This document shows positions 33,134 through 46,589 of a stretch of 64,000 nt of DNA, piece after piece. Under the pieces are notes generated by a model that was given only the letters and a program-made list of their open reading frames with translations, searched no databases and was not told where the DNA came from. This DNA comes from Diphasiastrum complanatum (Eukaryota > Streptophyta > Lycopodiopsida > Lycopodiales > Lycopodiaceae): assembly GCA_029204225.1 (NCBI GenBank), contig CM055092.1:14250059-14314058 (forward strand), given 5' to 3'. Both the position numbers and the translations under genes were made by a program. Position 1 is the stretch's first letter; each line of letters starts with the position of its first letter.

Positions 33134-36100
33134 ATGACTAGAATGCAGAATTCCACGTATCGATGCACCAAAGTACAATGGAGAATATGACCCAGTTAGA
33201 TTTCTACAAGATGTTGATACTGCATGCCGTTTCTATGGAGATACCTCTGAAACCGAAAAGCTCCGACTATATCTGATGGTACTCTATGAAACAGCCAAAG
33301 AGTGGTATCTCAACCTTGAAGCTTATGATCTTGCTTCCTGGAGTAATCTCAAGGTCGCTCTCATCAAGCGTTTCAAACCATCCAAACTGACTCAGAGCCC
33401 ATTCATCCAAATCACCCATATCAAGATGCGTCGCGAAGAGCTGGTTTGAAACTACATTGAGCATTTTAAACGTCTCAAAGTAGAATGCATTGACGAAAAT
33501 ATCACTGAACTTATGGCCATCAAATTGTTCTTGGTTGGATTGCCTAAAAATATTGGCAAAATCAGTTGACTTTTATAATCAACTTAAAAACGTAATGACT
33601 GTGCTATCCATGAAGAAGACGAAGGTTCTGATGACGACTTTGACCATCGTGAAAAGAAATCAAAAAATCCAAAACGTCTTAACCACCCGAAGTTTGAAAA
33701 TACTACCCAATCTTCTGTAGTTTTGCAGCAAATGGAAACCTAGCAGAAAGTTCAACAAACTCATATGGATAAACTCACTGCTAATTTCCAAACCGCCATG
33801 AAAAATATTGCTGAAAAATCTTTTCAGCAAGAGAGAGTATTTGGTGTCCAATCTGCTCACAACATTACACTGCTAATGAGTGCTCTCAACTGCAAAATCA
33901 TTTTCCATCAGCACCCAGACCCATGTATCTAGTATACCACCCGTACCCTCCACAACAGTCCATTCCATGACCAGGGGTATTCCAACCACGACCAACTGCA
34001 TCAAATCAGTACCAACGTCAACAGTTTGTCGTCAACTAACCCACTCCACAACAAGTTGTCCACTATCTTGATCCCAATACCATCAATCCAGCAACATATT
34101 ATGTGGAAGACACTACTCAACCGAGGTACACCACTGAGACCATTGTTTATTATACATATGATTCTAATGCTTAAGCGGTTGACACCAATGCCCAAACCTA
34201 TGATCTTAACCAAGCTGTGTTTGCCACGCATCAACTTCTAGCAATACGAGAATGTTTTATCTGCGCGGGTAAACAACCTAGTATTCGCTGCCCCGATAAA
34301 CTTCGCTTTCTTCCAGCTTGTGAAAAGTGCGACATTGAACACCACATGAAGGACTGTCCATCTTGATCTAAACCAGCTGCTCCTGTCCATTCTATACAAG
34401 TAGAAACATTGCCAGTCGAAACTCATCCAGCATAGGTCTTGATTCGTGCAGAAACCCAATGCCAAGCTTCTACACTTGCACCCAGCCAACCCCAATAGCT
34501 TAATGTCCCTCCCAGTGAAAATTTGACACCTATTGTCTATCCTCAACCATATGAAGAAATTAGGCTGCATCACCAGTATTGATAGCAGATTCGCAATGCA
34601 AACCAACATTCTTCCACCTCCCATAAAGTACCTCACAAGTCTTTTGAAACCAAAAGCCTTGAAGGCACTGAAGTCTGGGGGGATTTATTGCAAGCCAATG
34701 TGACTCTCCCTTTCCATGTTCTCTGGAAACATGCGGGAAAATGGAAACAACAAATCCAAGCCACTGACACCACCACCATTGACGAATTGTCCAAAATGCC
34801 ATTACATCTCACAAATCCACTCAATGAACGAGGCAACATCAAGATTTCAGCTACCCATCGCCAATTCCGCGAAGTCCTAGCTGTACTAGATGGTGGCTCA
34901 GGTGTCAACATCATTTTCACCTCCCTCATGATAGAATGGAATATGAGAGACAAACTTACCAAACCCACTTGTCAGCTTAGGATGGCTGATCAAAGTGTGG
35001 TCCGACCTATTGGTTTCCTTCCAAAAGTGCTCATCAAACTAGGAGGTCTGAAATTTCTATAGACCTAGTCGTACTCAATTTTCCTAGCAATGCCTATTCC
35101 TACGAGCTACTACTTGGTCGCCCATGGCTCACTAATGAAAGAGTCATTTACGACTAGAGCAAAGGCTGAGTCACCTTTGGGAATAGAGACAATACTGTCA
35201 CCATCGATTCATCTGGCAAACTCAAACCCGCACGGTTTCACGACAATGGATCCTCTACTACTAATTCAGTGTTTGAGCCATACTAGTCCACCCATGAAAA
35301 AGGTCATTATATTGAATCCACTGATATCATAAATTGGAGCCACAATTTAACTACCATTGATTGTGTGAATGCCGATTTTTGTGCTCAACATCAGGATGAT
35401 TGTATCTATACTCCCTTGACCGATAACAAACAAATTCTTGATCTAGACACCCCTATCATTAATATTAATTTTATGGATATTCTTCCACACAATGATGAGT
35501 TGTTAAATGTTGCATGGCTACCTACTGATGAATTAGAAGATTTATTCATAGATGACGAGAATGTCTTACGAATTCAAAATTGCCCAGACGATTTAGACAT
35601 TTTTGACATTCAGAACCTCAACTACATGGAAGCCCTTCCACTCAAGGCCTTTCCGTAACAATCATCCAAAGTGGAACCAGTGGCCAAGGTTACCGTCGAA
35701 AAACCTAATACCAAGTTCTACCGAGTCAAACAACCAAACTATCCATGAGACCTTTGTGAAAAAGAAACAATTATTCAAGTCGACGACGAGATCCTCCATG
35801 ATGTGCCACCACTCCCTCATCCCACCTCACGTCCTCCGAAGCCACACCCATGTGGCCATACCATGAAGGAAAAGATGAAGAAACCTCTTCAAATTCAGCT
35901 GCTTGGAGACCTTACCACTACTAGGGAGGTTCCTGAGATCACATCTGTTCCTATACCATCTCCCGAACCTCCCAAATCACCATCCAGATAGTTGAAAGAC
36001 AAGGCCCCCCTCGAATCTCTAGCCCATGATGTGCCTGCGTACTTTAAGGACTATACAATCGAGGATGTCACCATCCAATTACCCCAAGCTCAACTTGAGC

Positions 36101-37623
36101 CAAATGGTAATTCACCCTACCAAGGCCCTGCCCGAACCATCACTCTTTCCCTGAGCGAGCAGATGAAAGTCGTTGGGGCTCATCTCAATCGTGAACAACG
36201 CACGGCTTGAAAAGCTCATGCACAAATATCGACATGTCTTTGCTTGGTCCTATAAAGACATGAAAGGCATCTCACCCCAAGTAGCTGTGCATCGTACTCC
36301 CCTTAAACCGGGTGCGAGGTCGGGGTGCGAGGCCCACTGCTAGTCGTCCCTATAGATGCAATCCGATCTACAAGGCCAAAATCAAAGAAGAATTACAACA
36401 CTTGTTGGATGCAAAATTCATCTATGAAATCGAACATACTGAGTGGGTCTCCCCAATCGTCATCATTCCTAAGAAAAATGGAAAACTCCAGATCTGTGTT
36501 GATTTTAAAAAACTTAATGTCGTCATAGAACGTGATCATTTTCCATTACCTTTCGGAGAATCCATCCTAGAAAATCTGGCAGGAGATGAGGCCTACTCCT
36601 TTTTAGATGACTTTAGCGTTGATGGACAACGCGTCGCATTCAATCAACTCAAAGAAATCCTTCCCAATACACCTATCCTCCGGGCTCCTGATTACTCCAA
36701 ATAATTCCATGTGCATACCGATGCATCCAAGTATGCCATTGCTCACCCAATCAGGAGAATTCAAAAATGATTGTCCAATCCGATTTCTCAGTAGACAATA
36801 GATACCTGCTGAAGTAAATTATACCACTACCGAGCGTGAAGCTTTGACAATGGTATACGCGGTTCAGAAGTTTCACCATTATCTTCTGGAAAAAGTTTTT
36901 GCCTTCTTCACTGATCATCAAACACTTCTATATCTCATCAACAAGACTTGCACGACTAGTCGTATCACTCGATTGATCCTATTACTGCGAGAATTTGAGT
37001 TTAGGATCGTGGTTTGAAAGGGAGTTCAACATTTTTTAGCAGACCATCTATCTCGAATCCCTAACCTATCCACCCCAGATCAAGGCGTCAACGATGATTT
37101 ATCCAATGCCATCTTATTTCCAGTTGACTCTACACCTGTTTGGGCCAAGGAAATCACAGAATATTTAATTTCAGGGCAGATGGATCCATCCTTATCTAAA
37201 CTCATACAACGTGGGTCCTCAAAACCAAACCTTACACATTTCTTCACTTGACTCCTCCTTAAGCCATGCAACTTCCTTGACACCAACAACATTCTTGACA
37301 TTAACATCAATTCCAATCTCCATGGATTTGAGATTTGGATGCTCCAATCTATCCTATTGAGAAATAACCTTACCTTTGGCTTCCATCACATCCAAATTGG
37401 ATTAGATTTCATACAAAGATCACGCCTGAAAGGGCCTACCATCTCTAATCCCTTTGGAAATTATATTTTCTTTCTGGATGATAAAGCAAGTATTACAATC
37501 AAATTTGATATCACATCCATTGTCAATCAATTGACATACACTCAACAAATTTTGAAAATTCACACACGTGGGAATGTCCTAATGTGTGAAATTGATCTCC
37601 TAAGCAATGCTTTTGCACTTTAG
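33134..37623 (+). mobile_element. Ty3 (Tat/Athila-like) element relic, gag to RNase H
   Basis: The gag domain starts at about 33148 (IPRIDAPKYNGEYDP, EWYLNLEAYDLASW, LIKRF) and has a stop at about 33449. Two cysteine-knuckle remnants lie at 34250-34365. The protease part (34688-35062) keeps LDGGSGVNII with GG in place of T/SG. RT opens with HVFAWSYKDMKGI (36225-36270), SPIVIIPKKNGK and CVDFKKLN. An internal deletion after FLDDFS (about 36618) then joins straight to the RNase H side, so the YxDD catalytic motif is gone. RNase H (FHVHTDASKYAI, FTDHQTLLYL, DHLSRIPN) ends at about 37065. Integrase is missing apart from linker sequence to about 37620. No 3' LTR was recognised. Confidence 0.85.
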
Positions 37624-38689
37624 ATCAACTCTAGATTGAAATGCAAGATCTATGTCAAATTTTAAGGCAAAGATGCAAATCTACATGCATACATTCATAA
37701 TCAAAGTAGTTTCACAATGTGGAAAAAAGACTCATGAAAAAACTAAGTCCCAACAAGCTCCTCTCCTCGAGTAGAGAGAATCCACTTATTGGTCTCGGGT
37801 AGAGAGAATACACACAAAAATGATAGATCTCAAATTTGACTGAAAAACTCACATAAAGTAGTGAAGGAAATGAAAGTACATATAGAATCTCGAGGTAATC
37901 CAAGCTCAATTCCTATTGGACCCCTTATTCATAGCCCCTCTAATCCTATTAGATGAGTGATGCAACATCTCTTGATTTTGATTGGACCCTTACATCAAAT
38001 CTCTCACTTATGATTGGACCCTTGACTCCTTGCCAACACATTGGCTTGATCACTCATCAAATCTAACTTGGACACTTGTAAGCAACCTAACTAGCTCAAG
38101 GTACATCATAATTGACTTATGTCCTAATGATGACAAAACATGTGTACTTGACTATTTGATCTCTAAAGCCAAAATTGGCCCTATCTACTAATGACACCAA
38201 GATGCTTGACTAGAAAACTATATGAAGATGGGTGCACCATAGATAGAGAAATTAGAGGCTTCCATGCCTCGTAAAGATCAAAAAGATCATAGAGATCAAG
38301 AGCATAAGATGAGCAAATGCATTATGGCCTTTATACTTTCTGCATGTACTCGTTTGTACTATTATGAATTTTCCCATGTTTCATCAATAAAAACAAGAAA
38401 TTTCATCGTACTTGGATTCTTAGTTGGAGATTGAAAAGTGCAATCTACATTCTTGTGACTCGTGAAATAAGAGATAAGAGTCTCACGTTTAATTTTTGGA
38501 AAACTTTCCTACCCCCTTCTTGTGCATAATTTCAAAAGCATGATGTCAATTCACTTGTAGATGAATTGACAAAATTGAAGTAGCTTAAATTGGCATAATC
38601 CATAGTTTTTTTTTGTAGACTTTCTATTATGCATACAAAATGGATGGTCTATAAATAGATTGTCCATTTTTCTAAAATTGTTCCAAGTA
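37624..38689. other. AT-rich DNA with one dispersed repeat
   Basis: No gene found. It contains a repeat (38064-38220) that recurs at 43988-44143, and an AATAAAAA signal near 38390 of unknown meaning. Confidence 0.5.
38064..38220. repeat. Dispersed repeat, copy 1
   Basis: About 155 bp similar to 43988-44143, with shared blocks CCTAACTAGCT, CCTAATGATG, CTTGACTATTT and CTCTAAAGCCAAAA in the same order and spacing. The two copies flank the peroxidase gene on either side. Confidence 0.8.
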
Positions 38690-38905
38690 ATCAATGTTCT
38701 TGTGGCCGAGGAGAGTAGACTCCTACACCTCAAGACAAGAATGGGAGGCATGTCACTTAATGGAGGAGAGGAGAAAGCAAATTTTACATCCAAAGGCAAG
38801 AATAAACAACATCCATTAAAGAAGAATCAAGGCAAGGAGGTTGAGATGAAGAATGGAGGATCAACTTCCAAAGGCAAAGTGAAGAACAAGGCAAAGCATT
38901 GGGTG
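38690..38905 (+). pseudogene. Copia gag fragment, same family as the 52-58 kb element
   Basis: Encodes NVLVAEESRLLHLKTRM, MSLNGGEEKANFTSKGK and a Lys-rich tail. It is nearly identical to gag residues coded at 54190-54400, including the region just before the zinc knuckle. Both flanks lack gag sequence, so it is a truncated fragment. Confidence 0.88.
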
Positions 38906-39416
38906 AAGGATACATGACATATTTTGTGAGGCTCCGCTACGCCTTGTAATTAGGCGGCATTTATGCTATTCCCTTCACAACTACTACGAGGTGGTTGCCC
39001 ACCTGGCCATTTCACCAAGTTGTACACACGAAGGGGCTGATGGCCCACCATTTGGGGCCTTCCCAGCCAAGAACATAAAATACTATGGTTAGTTGGTCGT
39101 GTCCCATGAATGGGGTGGTGAAAGACTTGGACACCCTTTTGTTGAAGTTCTTGGCATATCTACTCACAAACAATCAATATTCATTGTCATGATGACATAT
39201 TTGTGCGAGGAATAGAGTAGGCCTTGTTGCTATACATATTTGTGCTTCTGTAATTTGCCTCAAATTATAACATCTCATCTCCAAGTGATTAGCTGCATGT
39301 TTCTCTGTTTCTCCCTGTTCATTGCTGCCTGTTGATTTTTCCATGCACCTGATACTAAACAGATACAGAACCATTTTTTCTATCATGTTTCTCATTCTAT
39401 GATTGAATTGATTCAG

Positions 39417-39426
39417 TATAATATAT
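39417..39426 (+). promoter_or_regulatory. Candidate TATA box of the peroxidase gene
   Basis: TATAATATAT lies 124 bp upstream of the peroxidase ATG, followed by a CT-rich stretch (about 39447-39460) as in many plant 5' leaders. It is the only convincing TATA-like site close upstream. Confidence 0.45.
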
Positions 39427-39549
39427 GACTTACAGCGTGTGCTTCCTCTCTCTCTCTTGTATTTGAGCGAAAATGGATTGTTTAAATATCCTTATGAAAT
39501 ACTGATTTAGTAGACAATATCGTTCAAGGTAGAAGGCTATTGAAGCACA

Positions 39550-41640
39550 ATGGCTGTACCTCGACTCAGATTTATGCGGTGTTTAGTTTTTGCTTTGTTG
39601 GTAAATGCCGCTTTCCGAAGCTCCGCAGCGCAGCTCACAGTGGGATTTTACCAAAATACCTGTCCAGACGCGGAAAGTATAATAACGGACACGGTTACAC
39701 AGAAATTCGGTGAAGCTCCTTCAAGCGCTGCTGCGACTCTTCGGCTGCTTTTTCATGATTGTATGATTGAGGTCCGTTGTCTGCATCGATTTACAAGTGT
39801 TAGTATCAGTATCTGCATGATCTCGTATTAGAACAGCTAGGCTTCGCATCATCATGAATAAAATATCAAATAAAGCAACTTAATTTCTGACATTGTACAG
39901 AACATGCCAGTCCTGACTCCTTGCATAATTCAACGTTCATCCAGATTGCATAAAGAGAGTTTATTGGTTAGCATATTCTGCACACGGGAGCTTCATTAAC
40001 AAATTCTCATCTCATACAGCAATAGTCGATCCATCGATTGCTGTATTGCAGCTCCAGAAAAAAATGGCTCAATACAGAAGTTAATCTAACATCGTTATAA
40101 ATTGTATTTTCTAGAGCAACTTCACTCTCGACTAAACGCTGATTCTTGAAACTACGTTAAGCTTAGGGTATAACATTTCCTCTCCGTGAGTCCTTCAATC
40201 TTAGAACAAGACGCGTTTGAAACATCAACGTTACCTGAACTTATCACCTACTGGCCGTACATTCATTCACGTATAAGCTCGCAATCTTAGGCTACAAGTC
40301 TCAAGATCGCTCAAGGTTATTCGCATGATGGGCATCACCAGTAATTCTTAGCTTGAGCAAAACTTTCTGGAGGCTTGACCGAGAGCACAATAGCATTAAT
40401 TCAGTCTGAACAGGTTGGATTTCATTTGATCTGAGACGATCTTTGTCAAATTTTCAATAGCTGATTGTAGCTCTGGCTGTGTTACAGGGTTGCGATGCCT
40501 CCGTGATCATTGCTTCCACGCCAGACAACACTGCGGAGAAGGACGCTCTTGACAACCTATCACTAGCAGGTGACGGTTTTGACACCGTCATTCGGGCTAA
40601 GCAAGCTGTCGAGGCTCAATGTCCTGGAATTGTTTCTTGTGCAGATGTGCTTGCTTTGGCAACCCGTGATCTAGTTGCCCTGGTATTGTTTCTCAGTCTT
40701 TTGTTTATTCTTTTCGAAGACATATAAGAGCTGTTCAGGTCAATGCATATGTTGTTAAATTACTCGTTTCCATTGATCAGACTAGCTTGCTATTTTCCTG
40801 AATTTGGAGATGCTGTGATTAACAGGTTGAAGGGCCTAGGTATGCAGTGCAAACAGGCCGAAGAGATGGACGAATATCTATGGCTTCCAGAGTTACTTTA
40901 CCGCATGCAAATAACAGCCTTAATGAGCTGGTTGCCATCTTTGCACAAAAGGGATTAACTCGAAAGGATGTTGTTACCCTGTCAGGTAAGGATTTGAAAC
41001 ATACGCAGACTATTTGTGATTCTTGAAAACATTACTCCTTAATGCTTATGTTATAGATCAAGATTCGCAAAATTCTCTAGAAATCATTAACTCGAAATAA
41101 AAAGCATAGGAGGGAATTTTCAGCACTGATTATCTCAAAGATTTCTGGTTATTAAGAGCTTGTACCAGAACTGCAACCGTAAGGAATCTAGACTGACAAA
41201 TTATGAGACCTTTTGATCCTGATGGAAATGCAGCTTGCCATACAATTGGTTTCACTCACTGCAGTCAGTTTTCAAACCGAATATTTGGTTTTAGCAGCAA
41301 CAATGGAGTCGATCCAACCATGAATCCTGAGTTCGCCCAGAGCCTTCAGCTGGCTTGCCCACAGAATGTTGATTCAACTGTGGTGGTGAACTTTGACGTA
41401 ACCACTCCAACAAAATTTGACAATGCGTACTATAAGAATTTGAGGGTTGGCAAAGGCGTTCTGACATCTGATGAGGTTCTATTCACGGACAGACGGACGA
41501 GAGGCCTTGTTACCTTGTATGCGAAGAGGAGTGGCATCTTTTCTGATGCTTTTGTGACTGCCATAACCAAAATGGCCAGCATCGGAGTTAAGGTGGGAAA
41601 CGATGGTGAAATCAGACGAGATTGCACTCAGGTGAACTGA
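39550..41640 (+). CDS. Class III secretory peroxidase, 4 exons, 327 aa
   Basis: The exons are 39550-39771, 40488-40682, 40826-40985 and 41234-41640, with GT/AG borders and phases 0, 0 and 1, the classic layout of plant class III peroxidases. The enzyme is a secreted haem peroxidase that oxidises phenolics with H2O2 in the wall or apoplast. A signal peptide covers residues 1-27, with the mature start at Gln28. Distal site: Arg65, His69 and Cys71 in LRLLFHDC, then GCDAS. TGRRDG follows in exon 3. The proximal His195 lies in [12 protein letters not shown], where the usual residue before His is Ala or Gly; here it is Cys194. The eight conserved cysteines seem present, so Cys194 is extra. The C-terminus is RRDCTQVN. 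The gene appears intact. The 716-bp first intron has no recognised element. Confidence 0.93.
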
Positions 41641-41659
41641 AAAAAATTCCATTCAGTTT

Positions 41660-41795
41660 CTTTCTCTTGATCTTCATCTTCATCTTCAGTGAAGGGATAG
41701 TATATCATAGTATTGGCATTTTAGATCATATATGTTCTTCATCTTCATCTTCATCTTCACTGAAGGATAGTATTGGCATTTTAGATCATATATGT
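41660..41795 (+). repeat. Duplicated block in the peroxidase 3' region
   Basis: A block of TCTTCA repeats, GAAGG.ATAGTAT and TTGGCATTTTAGATCATATATG occurs twice, about 65 bp apart, right after the stop codon. It is likely in the 3' UTR. Confidence 0.85.
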
Positions 41796-41819
41796 TTGGA
41801 GGGGCTTAAGTACTAAGTT

Positions 41820-43645
41820 GTTTACTCAGCAGCTGGGTCTATGGGTAGAGTTGTTTAGTGCTACCCACTAGGCACGGACTAGCTCGATTTCCAACCGGTC
41901 CAAGGGGGGTACATCTTAAGGACTTTTCACCCTCACATGGCATTGCCCAAATACTCTTGTTAGGTTGTATATATGTTGTGTATAAATGATGAGTACTTAC
42001 TTGACATGTTGCAAAAAAAAACCCACAAACGCCCACATTGTTGTATTTTAACTTGTGAAGATTAAAAGAATGTCAAAAACTAGCTTGGTAAAATTTTGAT
42101 AGTTGTTTTTAACTTTTATAGGAAAATGTTTTATGGATTGAGATGATGTTTTTTTTGTTAATCCAACAATTTTAGAATTATGGCAAGGACTTCACAATAT
42201 AATACCACAATAATAGCTCGAATACATACATTCAAAACTTTAATAAATATGACCAAGTTTGGTACAATCACTAAAAACTTCAATCTTTTATGATACAACT
42301 TTCGTCTTTTTGTGTTTTAGAAGACAAGTTTGGACTTGTAAATCTAAAACTGGTAAATACCAAGTTGTGATTGAGTTCACATGAAGAGATTTGACATGGT
42401 AAGTTCTCTTGATGATTATTATTCCGTTGTAGCAGACAAACAATTAATCAAACAAAGTTGTCCTAGAAAATACTCTTGCTCGATTTTGCTCTTGATTATA
42501 TGAAAATGAAAACTGCCATAGATCTTCAAGGTCAACAAAGGCTATAGGGTAAGTATTTAGCTTGGTAATTTGTACCAAAGTCGTGAAAATAATAAGAAGA
42601 TGAGCATGTGGATGATTGATTCTCTACTTTTGCATGCAATAACATCAATATGTTGCTATGTGAGTTAAGTAACATGAGAGCATGATAAGATAAATAGGAT
42701 TTAACGCATTTTTCAGGTGATTCATATCTAATTTAAATATTGCTGTAGAATCTGAAATAAATCTATGTTCTTGATAGGTTTGTATTTTATAATAATAAAT
42801 TTGATATTAGTTTGTTTCTAACATTTGAAGTTGCACAAAACAACAATTTGCTTACAGATTTGTGGTATTAGGCTTTGAGGTTTAGACAAATTCATTTACT
42901 AACATTTTTGCATGACCAGTATTTAAAATATTTCAATATTCATGATCAATATTTATGAATATTCACAATGATCAAGAGTTTTCACAATTATCACGATCAA
43001 CATTCACAATAATCACGATCAGTATTCACAACACTACAACACCCGCTGCGATTTTCGACGTGATCTACGATGGATAATCTATGATTATACTTAGACCTAG
43101 ATTCAGATGAGTGTCAAAACTTGTGTAATGACGAGAATGATTTATGATTATTAATACTTATATTCACTTGCATTCATTTTTTCCTTTATAGTAATTGCAA
43201 TACTTTTATAGTTAGAGTTGAATGTGATAATTATAATAATCGAACCTTGCGATTATGTCTAATTTCAGATTGTCACGTCATATTCCCTCCATGCGGCCTG
43301 TAGGTTTTTCCATTCAATGAAAGATTAGAACGCTGTAAGGATCGCCTAGTGAAGATCCCACTAAATCCTGTTGCATGCAACCAAAATGACATGTGGAGCA
43401 AAACCACCCAACCAACAAGAAATCCAATGGGTAGATGGGCGAGTTTCCACTAGTATTTTCTTTTCTTTGAATATCTTTGTCACATACAAAAGCAATTAAA
43501 AAATAACACTCTATTACACAATTGAACCATTATTGCAAGCAATATGTTATGTGCTTGTGAATACCTTCAATAAATTAAAGAATTTAGGGCTGATAGATTC
43601 AAAGCATAAAATCTTATGCTATAACACACACATGCCAAAATGCAA

Positions 43646-43648
<3 letters not shown>
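41820..43648. other. AT-rich intergenic DNA
   Basis: No gene recognised. A short tandem series of TTCACAAT..ATCACGATCA units (about 22-23 bp, three copies) lies at 42960-43030. Confidence 0.5.

Positions 43649-43687
<39 letters not shown>
43649..43687. repeat. (CT)n microsatellite, tract 1
   Basis: Pure CT tract; first of three close tracts. Confidence 0.97.
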
Positions 43688-43688
<1 letters not shown>

Positions 43689-43713
43689 ATAATCTCTTGG
43701 ATTATACTAATCT

Positions 43714-43715
<2 letters not shown>

Positions 43716-43806
<91 letters not shown>
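43716..43806. repeat. (CT)n microsatellite, tract 2
   Basis: Pure CT tract of about 90 bp. Confidence 0.97.
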
Positions 43807-43809
<3 letters not shown>

Positions 43810-43863
43810 CTTTTAACATTATCTATTCATATATTACCCTAAATTCTAAATCAATGCAAAATG

Positions 43864-44143
<280 letters not shown>

Positions 44144-46463
44144 ATCAAACCCCTAAAGTCAACATAGATAGCTTTTTGATTTTTCATACTTATTATGTAT
44201 AGTTGAAAAAAATCTATAAAGTTGAAATCGTCATGTAGTTTGATAAACATTCAAAATCTATCAATTTTGCCTTTTCAATTTTTCTTGTCAATATTGTGAA
44301 AATTGTAAAAGCTATCTATCTTGACTTTTGGAGGTGCTATGCCGAATCCACCCCCCCCATGTAAATATGTGATTTGGCCAAAATATGATTTAGATTAGCT
44401 TGAGCTAGTGTAGGATGTTGACACTTGGCTTGATGGTAGAGGGCAAGAACAAACCACCTCACAATGCTAGTTGACCATGTGGACCAATAAGATCAAGAGG
44501 TTTATTAAAATGGTCCAATCATTGTAGGTCCAATCATTGAGCTTCATTGCCATCCATCTTGGATCTCGAGCGGCCACTCTATGAGAGTGTGTGAGCTGAT
44601 TCTACACAGTTTTTTTTATGAGAGTTTGGGAAAATGAGCTCCAGCACTTACATTTTTTTCTAAATTGCTCTTGCCAAGAGCAAGCCAATTTTATATGTAG
44701 TTTCTTTTATCAAAAGTTGTCTAACTATGTGAATGATAGTTGGTGAATGATAATTGCATGTTTGTGTGCTCTTGCCTTGAGATTGTCAAGCTAGATTGTT
44801 TGAATCAATCAAGAGATAGATCTATGTGCAATCACACACTCCTTAGAAGATCAATCACATTGATTTGTGTGTCTTCACACATTTGAAAAGTTGTCTAACA
44901 TTCACCAAATCCAAATAACTAATCATATCTTTATTTAGAGACATAAAAAATGGTAGACTGGAATAGGACCTAAATATAACAAAATGATAAGCAAAAGCTT
45001 CTACTTTAGGATCTTCAGTGATTGTAAGCAAAATAGAAGAAAAAATTTATTTAAAATTCTAAATAATATCAATGACATAAAATTTTAAAGCAAAGATGAT
45101 AACAACTATAAGTCAAAATTGGCCATAACAATCAAACTAAAAAAAACTATAGTATCGATTTTGAATGCAAGGAATAGATAATATAAGGATAAAATAAATA
45201 GTGTGTTCGAAACAAATATTGTCCATATGATATGGAGAATGAAATGTTTCTGGTAATGTGTGCTCAAATATGATATCACTTGATATTGCTTTTGGACGCA
45301 AGAAGGCTTTTTGTGGAAATGTCAAAGTGAAAGTTATGCTGAAAAGCATTATCACAATTGGAAGTACTAGAGAATTTTTGTAAAAATGAGCCAAGGAAAT
45401 TTTGTATTCATAAAGAAAAATTACACGTACGAAGCCCTAGCATAGTGCTACATGCACCATATAATTCATCCATGTAGCATATCTTTCCCATCATAAAGGT
45501 AGAAGAAATTTGGATAGATCAAATCCATTATGTTACCTAGCTTTAGAAGTGATGAGTGAATTACTCCTAATGCTACAATGCCTAAAATTTTTCATTGTGA
45601 GCTAGTTTATGAAATAAGAACATTGTTGAAAAAAAGTATAGACTCAAAAATTGTTTAATGAAATTGGTTTGTTGTTTTATATGTACTTATCAAAACAATT
45701 TCAAGTGTTAAAGTGCATAGAACTCTGACTATGTTTGTTTGTAAAAATTTATTAGATTATGCATACTCTAAGCTTACGGACAAAGATTGGGATCACAAGT
45801 CACATGCAAATGTAGAATGCGAAATCCAAATAATATTAATATGTGTTTGTTATCAAATAATAATAACAATGTTTAGTGTTTATTTTTTATTACCATATAT
45901 AAAAAAAGATTAAAAAAATAACTGAGTGCTGCTTTATGAAGACTTTGAGATCCAAACTAAAATTGATTGATATAATCCACAATCATGGATTTATGACTTG
46001 GGGTGGAGGAGATTGTAACTTGAACTACATAAGGAATCACACCTACAATGTGAAATACCTCAATACTTTAGGTTTATTTCTAATCTTAAATTGGTGTATT
46101 TGTAGATCTTTTTTCATGTCATTCATTGTTAAAATAGTGTAAGCCCATTTTATGTTTTGGTGGACATGCTTCTCTTTAATTAGCAATTTTTTTACATTTT
46201 ATGTATACATGCTATTGTAGCATGTGCCATGCTAATGGCATAGTCACTAGAGAACCAAGACAATTGTCCCATAATGGGGATCGCTTGCCATGCAGTGGCA
46301 CCCCACTTCTGAGTATGTGTATTTAATTTTGGTTTACTTTTTATATATATAGTTTTTGGAGTTCTATAGTGTGTGTGTGCTTAGTTTCTTTTTAGTTTTC
46401 CATATTATGTGGTTGATAGCTTGTTAAAATTGTAGTGCAAACTATGCAAATTGATTTTTATCA
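44144..46463. other. AT-rich intergenic DNA, no gene seen
   Basis: No domain, splice structure or RNA gene recognised. The right end may be an LTR because a primer-like site follows directly. Confidence 0.5.
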
Positions 46464-46476
46464 TGGTATCAAAGCC
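46464..46476 (+). other. Primer-site-like sequence of a decayed element
   Basis: TGGTATCAAAGCC after TTTTTATCA differs by one base from the initiator-Met site. It suggests an LTR ends at 46463, but no coding remnant follows and no second LTR is seen. Confidence 0.5.
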
Positions 46477-46589
46477 TTAGTGTGGTATAGGTTATAAGCT
46501 ACTTTAGCCGAATTCTCAAAGATTTTGAAGAACCAGAGAGGTTAATAGAAAAATAATCAATTTTATAAATTTCAATTGTTCAGAAGTTG

